Notes: a model not told the origin generated them from the sequence alone. 64,000 bases of DNA from JBKECF01 sp047974375 (GCA_047974375.1 JBKECF010000054.1:186001-250000), one strand, 5' to 3'; positions 53,440 through 62,558 are shown, counted from the first letter of the stretch. Numbers and translations: made by a program.

Positions 53440-55548
53440 TTAGTTTATAATATTTTCTCTTAGAATAACACTACTAAATTTATTAAGTGTAATATTAAAT
53501 TTACCATTTTTTACAAAGTAGCTATAGTTAGGTGTATTAAAATGACTTTCTGTAGTTTCTAAAAGTACTTTAAAGTCTGAATTATCTTCAACGCCTATTT
53601 TCCAAACAGGTACTTCTAGCTTACGTGGCAAATTATTATTATTTAGTATAGTTATAACTTTTTCATTTTCAGTAAAACGTGCATAACATAATAGACCGTA
53701 GTCATGGAAAAGCATTTTTATAGAGCCGTACTTTAAAGCGTCATTGTCCTTATGTAAACGTATGGCCAACTTATAGTATCTATGTATATCTCTGTTTATA
53801 TTGTTCCACGGAAATGTTCTTCTATTATCGGGGTCAGTCCAGCCTGTCAGTCCTACTTCGTCGCCATAGTAAACAGTAGGTGAGCCAATCCATGTATTTT
53901 GGAAGGTAATAGCTTCGTACATAATACCAATATTTGTATTTTGGTCGGCAACTATAGAACCCCTTGTGTGTAAACGTCCAGCTGTCATATTTGTTCTTGT
54001 TAAAAACCTAGAGTGGTCATGGTTGGAAAGCTGGTTCATGGAAGTAAGCAGAGATTGCATTGGCACTTTAGCCATATGGTACCTCATAGCATTAACAAAA
54101 GATGAGGAATTACAAAGTAAATCACTGCGAAATTCTTCGCTATGTTTTTCCATACCTGTTAAAAACCATGTAATAGGCTCCATAAATGCATCGTAGTTCA
54201 TTATAGTATCCCATTGGTCGCCCTCCAACCAGCTTGATGGGTCACCATAATGTTCAGCAATAATAACTGTATTATTATTAGCTTTTTTTACTTCGTCTCT
54301 AAATTTTCTCCAAAAATTATGGTTATATTCTTTGCTTCTACCTAGGTCGGCAGCGACGTCCAAACGCCAGCCGTCGGCATTAAATGGAGGTGAAACCCAT
54401 TTTCTTCCAATGGCAAGTATATATTCTTCTAAATCTTTGGAGTCTTCGAAATTTAATTTAGGGTGATTGCTATGCCCCCACCAACCATCATAATTTCTAT
54501 TGTTTGGCCAGTCTTCTTTTAGCCAAAGAAAATAATCGTGGTATTTACTATCTTTAGAAATAAAAGCTCCATTTTCGTATCCGGATTTTTTGTAAAATTC
54601 TTCTGTATCCAACCATTTATTAAAAGCGCCACAGTGGTTAAACACACCGTCTAAAATTACTTTTATTCCTTTGCTATGAGCTGTTTCAATTAGATCTATA
54701 ACAAGTTGGTTACTAAGCTCTAAATTTTCTTTATCTATAGTTCTGCTCATATATTTGGTTGCATAGTCGTTTTTAAAATTTTCGAAGATAAGGGGTTTAC
54801 CATTATCATTTTTAATTACACCTATATGAGGGTCAACATAGTCGTAGTCTTGGGCATCGTATTTATGGTTACTAGGAGAAACGAATATCGGGTTAAAATA
54901 GATTGCCTCAACACCTAGGTCTTTTAAGTAATCTAATTTATCAATAACCCCTTGTAAGTCGCCACCATAAAAGGACCATACATCATCTGTAGTTATGGGC
55001 TCGTCCCATTGGTGTTGTGTTACAGCTTTACCAAGGTATTTATACTCAAATTGAACAACATCGTTGCTTTTGTCGCCATTAAAAAACCTGTCTATGTAAA
55101 TTTGGTACATAACTGAACTTTTTGCCCATTGTGGTACTTCAAAATCTGGCACTATTTTAAAATTGTAGTAGTTATCTAAAAAGTCATGAACTCCGTTTTT
55201 ATTGTAGTAGAAATGGAAATCTTCCTTTTCCAGATAAAAGGCATAATTCATTATTTCAGTTACACCACCTTCAATTGTTACTTCATAGAAATCGTACATT
55301 TTTTTGCTAAAGGATTTAGTCATTTCCAGTAAACGGCCCTCTATGTGAATAAAAGCTTTATCAACATTGTTTTTGCAAGTTCTTAATTTTATTCTTATGT
55401 TCTCGCCACTTTTTGGCTCTGAAGGTGTAACGTAGTTTTGGCTTTCATCACTAAAAATTCCATCAGTAATTATATATGTTCTATGCATATTAGCATATAA
55501 TAGTTTTAGTTGGTTTTGAGATACTTTTTTTATGTAGTCTTCATTCAT
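53440..55548 (-). CDS. GH13 alpha-glycosidase (neopullulanase/maltogenic amylase-like)
   Basis: A 702-residue cytoplasmic glycoside hydrolase family 13 enzyme acting on alpha-glucans or maltodextrins. An N-terminal CBM34-like domain (about 1-140) is followed by the TIM barrel with MYQIYIDRFFNGD, LDGVFNHCG, the nucleophile in GWRLDVAAD (Asp about 396), the acid/base in IIAEHYGD (Glu about 432) and the transition-state Asp in LSNHDHSRF (about 512). The C-terminal domain is present. No signal peptide. AAGGAG lies before the ATG. It is monocistronic. Confidence 0.92.
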   Translation of the reverse strand: MNEDYIKKVSQNQLKLLYANMHRTYIITDGIFSDESQNYVTPSEPKSGENIRIKLRTCKNNVDKAFIHIEGRLLEMTKSFSKKMYDFYEVTIEGGVTEIMNYAFYLEKEDFHFYYNKNGVHDFLDNYYNFKIVPDFEVPQWAKSSVMYQIYIDRFFNGDKSNDVVQFEYKYLGKAVTQHQWDEPITTDDVWSFYGGDLQGVIDKLDYLKDLGVEAIYFNPIFVSPSNHKYDAQDYDYVDPHIGVIKNDNGKPLIFENFKNDYATKYMSRTIDKENLELSNQLVIDLIETAHSKGIKVILDGVFNHCGAFNKWLDTEEFYKKSGYENGAFISKDSKYHDYFLWLKEDWPNNRNYDGWWGHSNHPKLNFEDSKDLEEYILAIGRKWVSPPFNADGWRLDVAADLGRSKEYNHNFWRKFRDEVKKANNNTVIIAEHYGDPSSWLEGDQWDTIMNYDAFMEPITWFLTGMEKHSEEFRSDLLCNSSSFVNAMRYHMAKVPMQSLLTSMNQLSNHDHSRFLTRTNMTAGRLHTRGSIVADQNTNIGIMYEAITFQNTWIGSPTVYYGDEVGLTGWTDPDNRRTFPWNNINRDIHRYYKLAIRLHKDNDALKYGSIKMLFHDYGLLCYARFTENEKVITILNNNNLPRKLEVPVWKIGVEDNSDFKVLLETTESHFNTPNYSYFVKNGKFNITLNKFSSVILRENIIN

Positions 55549-55557
55549 AATTTACTC

Positions 55558-55692
55558 CTTAGTTTTTGCAATACATTGTACTATTAGACAATGGAAAAAC
55601 CAATTATACAATAAAATACATGTAGGCATGTATTTTCCTGTATCCTTAGTTTTTGCAGTGAATAGCAACTTATTGTATAATTATACAATAAC
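55558..55692. repeat. Imperfect direct duplication with palindromes upstream of cca
   Basis: CCTTAGTTTTTGCA and AATTATACAATAA both occur twice in the same order (about 55558-55614 and 55645-55692), indicating an old local duplication. It contains two perfect inverted repeats: AAAATACATG/CATGTATTTT (55613-55636) and TATTGTATAATTATACAATA (55671-55690). They may be promoter or operator elements for the divergent cca and glycosidase genes. Confidence 0.45.
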
Positions 55693-55720
55693 TGGAGAAA
55701 ATTACAAATGGGGTGGTAAA

Positions 55721-56869
55721 ATGAAGATACCGAAAGATGTAGATTATATATTAAATAAATTGGAAGACAATAATTATGAGGCTTATGTAGTTGGTGGATG
55801 TGTGCGGGATTTTTTAATGCATAAGGAGGCCGCGGATTGGGATATAACAACATCTGCCTTGCCTTGTGAAATAAAAAAAGTTTTTAACCATACTTTCGAC
55901 ACAGGCATAGACCATGGGACCATTACTGTGGTTTTAAATAAAATAAATTATGAAGTTACTACTTTTAGAATTGATGGTGAATATAGTGATAATAGAAGAC
56001 CGAATTCAGTGGAGTTTACAAGAGATATTGTAAAAGACTTAGAACGACGTGACTTTACAATTAATGCTATTGCCTACAATAAAAAGATTGGGTATGTAGA
56101 CCCTTTTCATGGTATGGAGGATATAAAAAAAGGAATAATCCGTGGAGTGGGTAACGCCGCTTTAAGGTTTCAAGAAGATGCTTTGCGCATGATACGAGCT
56201 ATTCGTTTTGCAGGGAAAACAGGTTTTGTTATTGAAGAAAAAACTTATGTAGCAATAAAGGAAAATAACTATTTATTTAAAAACATAAGTGCTGAGAGAG
56301 TAAGAATTGAGTTTGAAAAATTATTACTTTCTCAGTATTCTAATAAAATGGAATTATTAATTGATTGCGAATTAATGAAATATTTTAACGAGGAATTTCA
56401 TGAACATTTAAAAAATAATTGGAAGGTGTATACTTTAGAAAATCACATACAAGGGTTTTCTTTGTTGTTGAGGGAATACAATAAAGTAAAAGAATTGTTG
56501 CAAGATTTTAAATATGACAATAAGACAATTAAAAGTGTTTTAAAAGTCGTAAAGGCGCTTCATATTACTACATCTAATAATGGATTTGACAATAGGAAAT
56601 TTATATGTGAGTTTTTAGATGATATAGAGGATGTTATTAAAACTAAGGAACTTTTAGGATGGGATATAAGTTATCTAAATAAATTTTACTTAGAAGCCTT
56701 GGAGAAGAAATATCCTTTAAAAATAAAAGATTTAGATATTAATGGGAATATATTAATGGAAAAAGGATACAAAGGAAAGGAAGTAGGGGAAATATTAAAT
56801 AATATGTTGGAGTTTGTACTGGAATATCCTGAAAAAAATAATAAAAATGAATTACTAGATACATTGTAA
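55721..56869 (+). CDS. cca: CCA tRNA nucleotidyltransferase
   Basis: A 382-residue class II nucleotidyltransferase that adds or repairs the 3' CCA of tRNAs. The head domain has YVVGGCVRDFLM, the metal-binding DWDITTSA, EVTTFRIDGEYSDNRRP, DLERRDFTINAIAYN and RFQEDALRMIRAIRFAGKTGF. GGGGTGGT precedes ATG 55721; the frame open from 55628 has no ribosome site. The C-terminal half lacks an obvious HD motif. Confidence 0.94.
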   Translation: MKIPKDVDYILNKLEDNNYEAYVVGGCVRDFLMHKEAADWDITTSALPCEIKKVFNHTFDTGIDHGTITVVLNKINYEVTTFRIDGEYSDNRRPNSVEFTRDIVKDLERRDFTINAIAYNKKIGYVDPFHGMEDIKKGIIRGVGNAALRFQEDALRMIRAIRFAGKTGFVIEEKTYVAIKENNYLFKNISAERVRIEFEKLLLSQYSNKMELLIDCELMKYFNEEFHEHLKNNWKVYTLENHIQGFSLLLREYNKVKELLQDFKYDNKTIKSVLKVVKALHITTSNNGFDNRKFICEFLDDIEDVIKTKELLGWDISYLNKFYLEALEKKYPLKIKDLDINGNILMEKGYKGKEVGEILNNMLEFVLEYPEKNNKNELLDTL

Positions 56870-56898
56870 TTACAAGGAAAAGCAGGGTTTTGCATTTT

Positions 56899-57453
56899 TT
56901 AAGACAGTCCCTTACTTAATATAAATTCCAAGTCTTCCTTTGTATCAATATCAAAAATTTCTAGGCCATTAACTTCTAAATAATTTATTGGGCTGTTTAC
57001 TACATACATTCCTCCTTTATTATCTGGTAGATAATGGAATTTTTCGCTGTAGTGCTGTGGAAAAATAACAGGGTTGCCACTTTTGCCTTTTGCTATTGGT
57101 CGAGTTACATTTTTATTTGAGTTAAAAAGATTAATTAAATCTGTTATGGTATTTGTTTTTAAAAAAGGCATATCTGATACAATAAACATAAAATCATCCT
57201 TTAAGTATGGGATGGTTTTTTTTATGCTAGTGCCCTGACCTTTTTTATAGTCTTCATTTAATATAATATGAACATTATTTTTTTTACACATATCTATAAC
57301 TTCTTTGTAGTTTGTAACTACATATATTTCTTTGAATAAGGGAAGTACTTTTTCCAAAGTTATTTGGAAAAAAGTTTTGTTTTCGATTTTATACAGTAAT
57401 TTATTTTCTCCGAAGCGTTTACTTTCTCCTGCTGCTAATATTATACATATCAT
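56899..57453 (-). CDS. MobA-like NTP transferase
   Basis: A 184-residue nucleotidyltransferase with IILAAGESKRFGENKLLYKIENKTFF (nucleotide-binding loop), IVSDMPFLKTNTI (metal-binding Asp) and GKSGNPVIFP, as in MocA/MobA enzymes that attach CMP or GMP to molybdopterin. Family members also serve other cofactors. No molybdoenzyme genes are nearby, so the role is open. It converges on cca and diverges from the DMT transporter gene. Confidence 0.82.
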   Translation of the reverse strand: MICIILAAGESKRFGENKLLYKIENKTFFQITLEKVLPLFKEIYVVTNYKEVIDMCKKNNVHIILNEDYKKGQGTSIKKTIPYLKDDFMFIVSDMPFLKTNTITDLINLFNSNKNVTRPIAKGKSGNPVIFPQHYSEKFHYLPDNKGGMYVVNSPINYLEVNGLEIFDIDTKEDLEFILSKGLS

Positions 57454-57486
57454 TTACTAGGCCCCCTTTATGTGATACCATAAGTT

Positions 57487-57533
57487 TATTGTTTACATTG
57501 TGGTTTTTATAGCATAAACAATATAAAAAAAAA
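57487..57533. promoter_or_regulatory. Inverted repeat in the MobA-like/DMT intergenic region
   Basis: TATTGTTTA (57487-57495) and TAAACAATA (57525-57533) form a perfect 9-bp dyad with a wide spacer between the divergent genes. It includes a TTTACA string, so it may overlap a promoter. Confidence 0.3.
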
Positions 57534-57551
57534 TTGCAACTGGAGGGGAAA

Positions 57552-58418
57552 ATGTATTATTTATTATCAATGGGGATTGGTGTTTTAATTTCAATTTCTA
57601 TTTTATTTAATGGAAATTTATCGGCTAGTTATGGCGATATTTACGGATTATTTTATATACATCTTTTTGGTTTTATATTAACGGCTATCATTTGTATTTA
57701 TAAGAAAGAAAAGCCTTTTAGAAGGTTCGGGGTATCGCCTTTTTATTATTTAGGTGGATGCATTGGAGTACTAACAGTTATTGGAAATGTATATTCTTTT
57801 GGGAAGATATCAACAACTGCAATTGTTGGACTAGGATTATTAGGACAAACAATAACATCTATTGTTATTGATAATTATGGCCTTTTAAATATGGAAAAAA
57901 GCAAATATAATAAAAGTGATATTATTGGTATATCTGTTGTTTTAGTCGGTATTACTGTTTTGATTTTTGGCTCTAACTATGCGTTTATGCCTATAGTTCT
58001 GTCATTATTAGCGGGCATTACATCTGTTGTAGCTAGAACGGTTAATGCAAAGCTGGCTAAAGAAAGTACACCCTATGTTAGTACTATGTACAACTATATT
58101 ACGGGTATAAGTTTTTCTGTTATTATTATTTTGCTTTTTGCAAGAAATGAAATAGCTAGTGCAGATTATGGTTTAAACATATTATGGGCATTTGGTGGAT
58201 GTTTTGGCGTTTTAATCGTTTCTTTATATAATATTTGCATTTATAAAATATCGTCTATATATACTAGTCTATGTACATTTGTTGGACAAATACTTACTAG
58301 TATTATTTTAGATATACTAATGGCAGGTGAATTTTCTATACAAAATTTTATGGGAGGATTTTTTGTTACTTTAGGATTATTTATTAACTTGATGTTAGAA
58401 AAAAATAGACAAAAATAA
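57552..58418 (+). CDS. DMT-superfamily membrane transporter
   Basis: A membrane protein of about 288 residues with ten predicted TM helices in two similar halves, resembling the YdcZ/DUF606 or EamA type of drug/metabolite transporter (GQTITSIVIDNYGLLN in the first half echoes GQILTSIILDILMAGEFS in the second). GGAGGGG precedes ATG 57552; the upstream in-frame ATG 57534 lacks a site. The substrate is unknown. Confidence 0.82.
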   Translation: MYYLLSMGIGVLISISILFNGNLSASYGDIYGLFYIHLFGFILTAIICIYKKEKPFRRFGVSPFYYLGGCIGVLTVIGNVYSFGKISTTAIVGLGLLGQTITSIVIDNYGLLNMEKSKYNKSDIIGISVVLVGITVLIFGSNYAFMPIVLSLLAGITSVVARTVNAKLAKESTPYVSTMYNYITGISFSVIIILLFARNEIASADYGLNILWAFGGCFGVLIVSLYNICIYKISSIYTSLCTFVGQILTSIILDILMAGEFSIQNFMGGFFVTLGLFINLMLEKNRQK

Positions 58419-58483
58419 TTTGGGATTATTGAAATTATAAAATAAACATGGTATATTACAGAAAAATATAAAGGAGTGTTAGT

Positions 58484-58972
58484 ATGGCGACGAATTTCAC
58501 GTATGTAAAAAAAGGTTACGATCCAGATGAAGTAGATAGATACATTGAAAAACTAGAGGAAGTTATTAAAAGTTATAAAGATAAGGATCTAGCTATAAAA
58601 AATGCCATTGTAAGTGCGCAAATAGCGGCAGACAATATTGTAAAAAATGCTGAGTTGCAAGCAATATCTTACAAGTGTAAAGCTGTAGAACAACTTAAAA
58701 GTATTCAAGGTGCTTTAGACGAACAAAGAAAAAAAGTTGGGGAATTTAAAAACGATTATAATTTTATGATTAAAAAATATATTGTAGATTTTGAAGGTTC
58801 TGAAATTAGTTCTGTTGAAAATAAAATAAATAGTATTGATTTAGAAATTGAAAAAATTCAAGAAAGGCTTACTGGTGGTAAACTATCTTCAGTAGAGTCT
58901 TTAAGCGATACAAAGGTTGTACATAAAATAGATGAAATAGATAAAGCAGATAAAGTAGATAAAACTAAATAA
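58484..58972 (+). CDS. DivIVA-domain protein
   Basis: A 162-residue cytoplasmic coiled-coil protein. The N-terminus has the DivIVA membrane-binding pattern (FTYVKKGYDPDEVDRYIEKLEEVI), followed by a long heptad region (about 60-130) and an Asp/Lys-rich repetitive tail (DEIDKADKVDKTK). DivIVA-type proteins mark curved membrane at poles and septa. It is shorter than classical DivIVA and isolated from division genes. AAGGAG precedes the ATG. Confidence 0.85.
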   Translation: MATNFTYVKKGYDPDEVDRYIEKLEEVIKSYKDKDLAIKNAIVSAQIAADNIVKNAELQAISYKCKAVEQLKSIQGALDEQRKKVGEFKNDYNFMIKKYIVDFEGSEISSVENKINSIDLEIEKIQERLTGGKLSSVESLSDTKVVHKIDEIDKADKVDKTK

Positions 58973-59042
58973 TTTTTTAAGTTTTATTTAAGTATGTAAG
59001 GGTATTATATATTCATAAGCTTGATAAAGGTATAAATAAATA

Positions 59043-59190
59043 GAAGTTTTAGAAAACACGAACCCTCCCTCCCGTCTTTATTAAGTTTTGTCCCCCCTTT
59101 TTTTATATATAAACTCCCTTTAACTAATATAGTTTTCTAAAACGCAAAAAAACTACCTTACCCACTAAGGTGGTTTTTTTGCGTTTTTGT
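59043..59190 (+). ncRNA. Candidate small RNA with C-rich single-stranded patches
   Basis: In this AT-rich genome, the 148-bp segment combines a perfect 12-bp closing stem (GTTTTAGAAAAC 59046-59057 with GTTTTCTAAAAC 59132-59143), three unpaired C-rich tracts (CCCTCCCTCCC 59063-59073, TCCCCCC 59091-59097, CTCCC 59114-59118) complementary to Shine-Dalgarno sequences, and a strong terminator directly after. C-rich loops followed by a terminator are the plan of Firmicute sRNAs such as RsaE/RoxS. No homology to a named family is claimed. It could be a 3'UTR product of the divIVA transcript or have its own promoter; no clear promoter was found. Confidence 0.5.
59143..59189 (+). terminator. Strong Rho-independent terminator
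   Basis: CGCAAAAAAACTACCTTA pairs with TAAGGTGGTTTTTTTGCG (one G-T wobble) over a 5-nt loop, followed by TTTTT. It ends the divIVA and/or candidate sRNA transcript. Confidence 0.9.
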
Positions 59191-59307
59191 ACAATAAACT
59201 AAGTCAAGTGCCAATTAGACATAGGAGAACGAATTCTTAAGTAAATTATCTGTGATTGAAAAGAGTTGGTTTATGTGATAAACTTTTCTTGCTTAGGAGG
59301 ATAAATT

Positions 59308-60336
59308 ATGAAAAAAAATATTTATCTGGTTATTTGTTTATTTATTTTCATTTTAATGAGTGGTTGCTCAGGAATGTTAGACAATACAAGCACTAATGGT
59401 GGCGTAAGTGAAGTTGTAGTAGAAGAATCAGTGGAAATTAAAAAGAACGATGGACTTACTGAATCAAAAAATGCAGAAGACGAAAAAGAATTAGCATCTA
59501 AAAAAGAAAATATAACAGATATAACGGAAAAGACAAGCTATCCCAAAAGAGATAGTTACTTTATAACTATAGATGAATTAAAGGAAAAAATAAATTCAAA
59601 TGAGGAACTTATTATTATAGATACTAGAAAAACTGAAAAATACAATACTTCTCATATAAAGGGCTCTATTAACTTAATGTGGGAGGAACTTTCCTATGCA
59701 CCAGAATCGAAACCGCATACAGTTTCGGACTATGGTGAGCTTTTTAATGTAGAAACCCTAAAAAGGATTTTAGCAAATAAGGGTATAGCTATGGACTCGG
59801 AAATAGTTGTATACTCAGACAATTATGTAAATAATAATGATATGTATAGAACGGTTTGGAGTCTAGAGGCTTGTGGCTATGAGAACATAAGCATACTAAA
59901 AGATACTTATACTAGTTATGCTTTAGAAAATGAGACAACTAATGAAGTTGAAAGGATTTATTCTGTAACTGTTAACTTTTACGAACTAAATAAAAGATAT
60001 TTGGCGACAGTTAAAGATGTAGGTGAAGAAGGGTATGTTATAATAGATACTAGAAGTAAAGAGGCTTATAAAGATGGGCATATACCTGGAGCTTTGTCTT
60101 TTCCAACAGAGGTTTTATTAAATGAAAAGGGAAACTACAAAAGTCAAAGTGAAATTGATACAGAAATGGAGATTTTAGACATTGGCAAAGACGATAGTGT
60201 AATAGCTTACTCAGACTACGGGGTTAAATCTGCCCAAGTTACAATTATATTAACTGAGGCAGGTTACAATGTGAAAAATTATGATGGCTCTATAGAGGAG
60301 TACTTTTACGATATGGGTCTACCTTTGGTGGAATAA
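59308..60336 (+). CDS. Lipoprotein with two rhodanese-like domains lacking catalytic Cys
   Basis: A 342-residue lipoprotein (lipobox LMSGC, Cys20) with an acidic/Lys-rich linker and two rhodanese folds (about 85-205 and 225-340): ELIIIDTRKTEKYNTSHIKGSINLMW and GYVIIDTRSKEAYKDGHIPGALSFP. The layout matches two-domain thiosulfate sulfurtransferases, but the catalytic loop reads YSDNYVNNN in the first domain and YSDYGVKSA in the second, where active enzymes have YCxxGxRS. Sulfur transfer by persulfide is therefore unlikely. Its stop is adjacent to the ATG of the following radical SAM/aminopeptidase fusion (TAATG), so they are coupled. Confidence 0.85.
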   Translation: MKKNIYLVICLFIFILMSGCSGMLDNTSTNGGVSEVVVEESVEIKKNDGLTESKNAEDEKELASKKENITDITEKTSYPKRDSYFITIDELKEKINSNEELIIIDTRKTEKYNTSHIKGSINLMWEELSYAPESKPHTVSDYGELFNVETLKRILANKGIAMDSEIVVYSDNYVNNNDMYRTVWSLEACGYENISILKDTYTSYALENETTNEVERIYSVTVNFYELNKRYLATVKDVGEEGYVIIDTRSKEAYKDGHIPGALSFPTEVLLNEKGNYKSQSEIDTEMEILDIGKDDSVIAYSDYGVKSAQVTIILTEAGYNVKNYDGSIEEYFYDMGLPLVE

Positions 60337-62477
60337 TGAGATATTATACATATAGCAATTTTTTAAAAGATAAATTTGGGGAGAAAGTAAGTAAAATTGC
60401 GGTTGATGGTGGTTTTACTTGCCCTAATAGGGATGGTACTTTAAGTTATGGCGGTTGTATTTTTTGTAGTGAGGATGGTTCGGGAGATTTTACAGCGGGG
60501 CGAAATTTTAGCATACATGAGCAATTTATTTATGGAAAAGCGCTGCTAAAGAGTAAATGGAATTCAAATAAATTCATTATATATTTCCAATCCTATACAA
60601 ATACTTACGGTGATGTAGATAGTTTAAGAAAAAAGTATGAAGAAGCTTTGGCGATACCAAATGTTATTGGCTTAAGTATTGCAACCCGATGCGATGCAAT
60701 AAATGACAAGGTTGTAGAACTTTTAGCGGATTTAAACAAGGAACACTATATTTCTGTAGAAATTGGATTGCAAACATCAAATGAGGAAAGCAGAAAAAAT
60801 TTGAATTCTTGTTTTACTAATGAAAGTTATGTAAAAGCAATGAAACTCCTTAGGGAAAGGAATATTGATGTAGTTACACATTTAATTATTGGACTGCCGA
60901 AGGAAAGTAAAAATGACTTTTTAAATTCATTGCAATTTGCTATAATGAATGGGACTACAGGGCTAAAATTACAGTTGCTGCATATACTTAAAGGCACAAA
61001 AATAGCTGATATGTATAAAAATCAGCCGTTTTATATTATGCCTAAGGAAGAATACATAGACATAATAGTGGACTTAATAGAACATATGCCTAAAAATATA
61101 GTAATACATAGGATTACAGGTGATGGAAAAAAAGATGACTTGATTGAGCCAGTCTATAGTTTAAATAAAAGAAGTATATTAAATGGAATAAGTAAGGAAA
61201 TGAAAAACAGAGATACCTATCAAGGTAGTAAATGGGAGGTTAATATGACATATGAAGAAAAATTGGCGAAGTATGCCAATGCATGTATAACAGTGGGAAT
61301 AAACTTAAAGAAAGACCAAATGGTGTGTATTTCATCACCGATAGATTGTTCAGGCTTTGCAAGACTTGTGGCAAAGGAAGCATATTTGGCGGGAGCGTCA
61401 GATGTAGAGCTTACCTATTCAGATGAAAAATTTACGAAAGTTAGATACGACTTAGCACCGGATTCAGCTTTTGAAATTTGCTCAGATTGGGTTTTAGCTA
61501 AAAGACAAGAGGCTTTAAATAAGGGTGCAGTGTTTATAAGTATAAGCTCTTCCGATCCAGACATATTAAAAGATTGTGACCAGAAAAAGATTGCTTTAAA
61601 TAGTAAAACAACATCAATTAAAATGAAACCTTTTAGCGATGCATTAATGAATAATCAATCTCAGTGGTTGGTTATTTCTGTGCCATCTGATGCCTACGCA
61701 AAAAAAGTATTTCCGGATAAAAGCTTGGAAGACGCAAAAGCTGCTTTATGGGATGCTATATTTGCTGCTTGCAGAATTGACGAAGGTTCGCCAAAAGAAA
61801 ATTGGGATAGACATATAAAGACATTACATGAAAAAAGTAAATTTTTAAATGAAAGTAAGTTTGAAAAATTAGTATTTAAAAATTCATTTGGTACGGATTT
61901 AGAAATATATTTGCCAGAGAAAAATATTTGGGCAGGTGGTGGAGATTACACTATAGATGGTCATTTCTTTTTGCCTAATATGCCAACAGAAGAAGTTTTT
62001 GGCATGCCCCATAGAAATAAAGTAAATGGAGTAGTAAAAAGCTCTAAGCCTTTGAATTATAGAGGTAATTTAATTGATAATTTTAGTTTAACTTTTAAAG
62101 ATGGCGAAGTAGTTGAATACTCTGCTGAGTCTGGCTATGATACACTAAAAGGAATGTTAGAAACTGATGACGGGGCAAGAAGAATAGGTGAGGTTGCTTT
62201 AGTACCATATGCATCGCCTATATCATTATCTAATTTATTATTTTATAATACATTGTTTGATGAAAACGCTTCTTGTCATTTGGCTTTAGGCCGTGCATAT
62301 CCAACTAACTTAGATGGTGGAGAAACTATGGACCGTGAAACATTGGCTGAACATGGGGCAAATGATTCATTAATCCATGTAGACTTTATGTTTGGAACTA
62401 AAGATTTAAATATAACAGGATATTTAAAAGATGGTACAAGTATAGAAATATTTACCAATGGAAATTGGAGCAATTAG
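60336..62477 (+). CDS. Fusion of TIGR01212 radical SAM protein and M29 aminopeptidase
   Basis: A 713-residue single frame. Residues 1-303 are a TIGR01212 radical SAM protein (MRYYTYSNFLKDKFGEKV, CPNRDGTLSYGGCIFCSEDGSG, FIIYFQSYTNTYG, VEIGLQTS, DTYQGSKW). From Met304 (position 61245) it is a complete M29 (AmpS/PepS-type) metallo-aminopeptidase of about 410 residues: MTYEEKLAKYANACITVGIN, LPNMPTEEVFGMPHR, GEVALVPY, CHLALGRAYPT and IHVDFMFGT. A consensus ribosome site GGGAGG lies 5 bases before codon 304, so free aminopeptidase is probably also made. The paralogue at 28867 ends at the equivalent point. The join therefore seems to come from loss of a stop codon between adjacent genes. Confidence 0.88.
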   Translation: MRYYTYSNFLKDKFGEKVSKIAVDGGFTCPNRDGTLSYGGCIFCSEDGSGDFTAGRNFSIHEQFIYGKALLKSKWNSNKFIIYFQSYTNTYGDVDSLRKKYEEALAIPNVIGLSIATRCDAINDKVVELLADLNKEHYISVEIGLQTSNEESRKNLNSCFTNESYVKAMKLLRERNIDVVTHLIIGLPKESKNDFLNSLQFAIMNGTTGLKLQLLHILKGTKIADMYKNQPFYIMPKEEYIDIIVDLIEHMPKNIVIHRITGDGKKDDLIEPVYSLNKRSILNGISKEMKNRDTYQGSKWEVNMTYEEKLAKYANACITVGINLKKDQMVCISSPIDCSGFARLVAKEAYLAGASDVELTYSDEKFTKVRYDLAPDSAFEICSDWVLAKRQEALNKGAVFISISSSDPDILKDCDQKKIALNSKTTSIKMKPFSDALMNNQSQWLVISVPSDAYAKKVFPDKSLEDAKAALWDAIFAACRIDEGSPKENWDRHIKTLHEKSKFLNESKFEKLVFKNSFGTDLEIYLPEKNIWAGGGDYTIDGHFFLPNMPTEEVFGMPHRNKVNGVVKSSKPLNYRGNLIDNFSLTFKDGEVVEYSAESGYDTLKGMLETDDGARRIGEVALVPYASPISLSNLLFYNTLFDENASCHLALGRAYPTNLDGGETMDRETLAEHGANDSLIHVDFMFGTKDLNITGYLKDGTSIEIFTNGNWSN

Positions 62478-62486
62478 TTAGAAGAT

Positions 62487-62531
62487 AAAAACAGCCTTGT
62501 GGATTCTATTTTGAAACCACAAGGCTGTTTT
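62487..62531. terminator. Bidirectional terminator
   Basis: AAAACAGCCTTGTGG pairs with CCACAAGGCTGTTTT between converging genes. Confidence 0.9.
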
Positions 62532-62558
62532 ATACCTTTCTAATGAAAAAATAATAAA

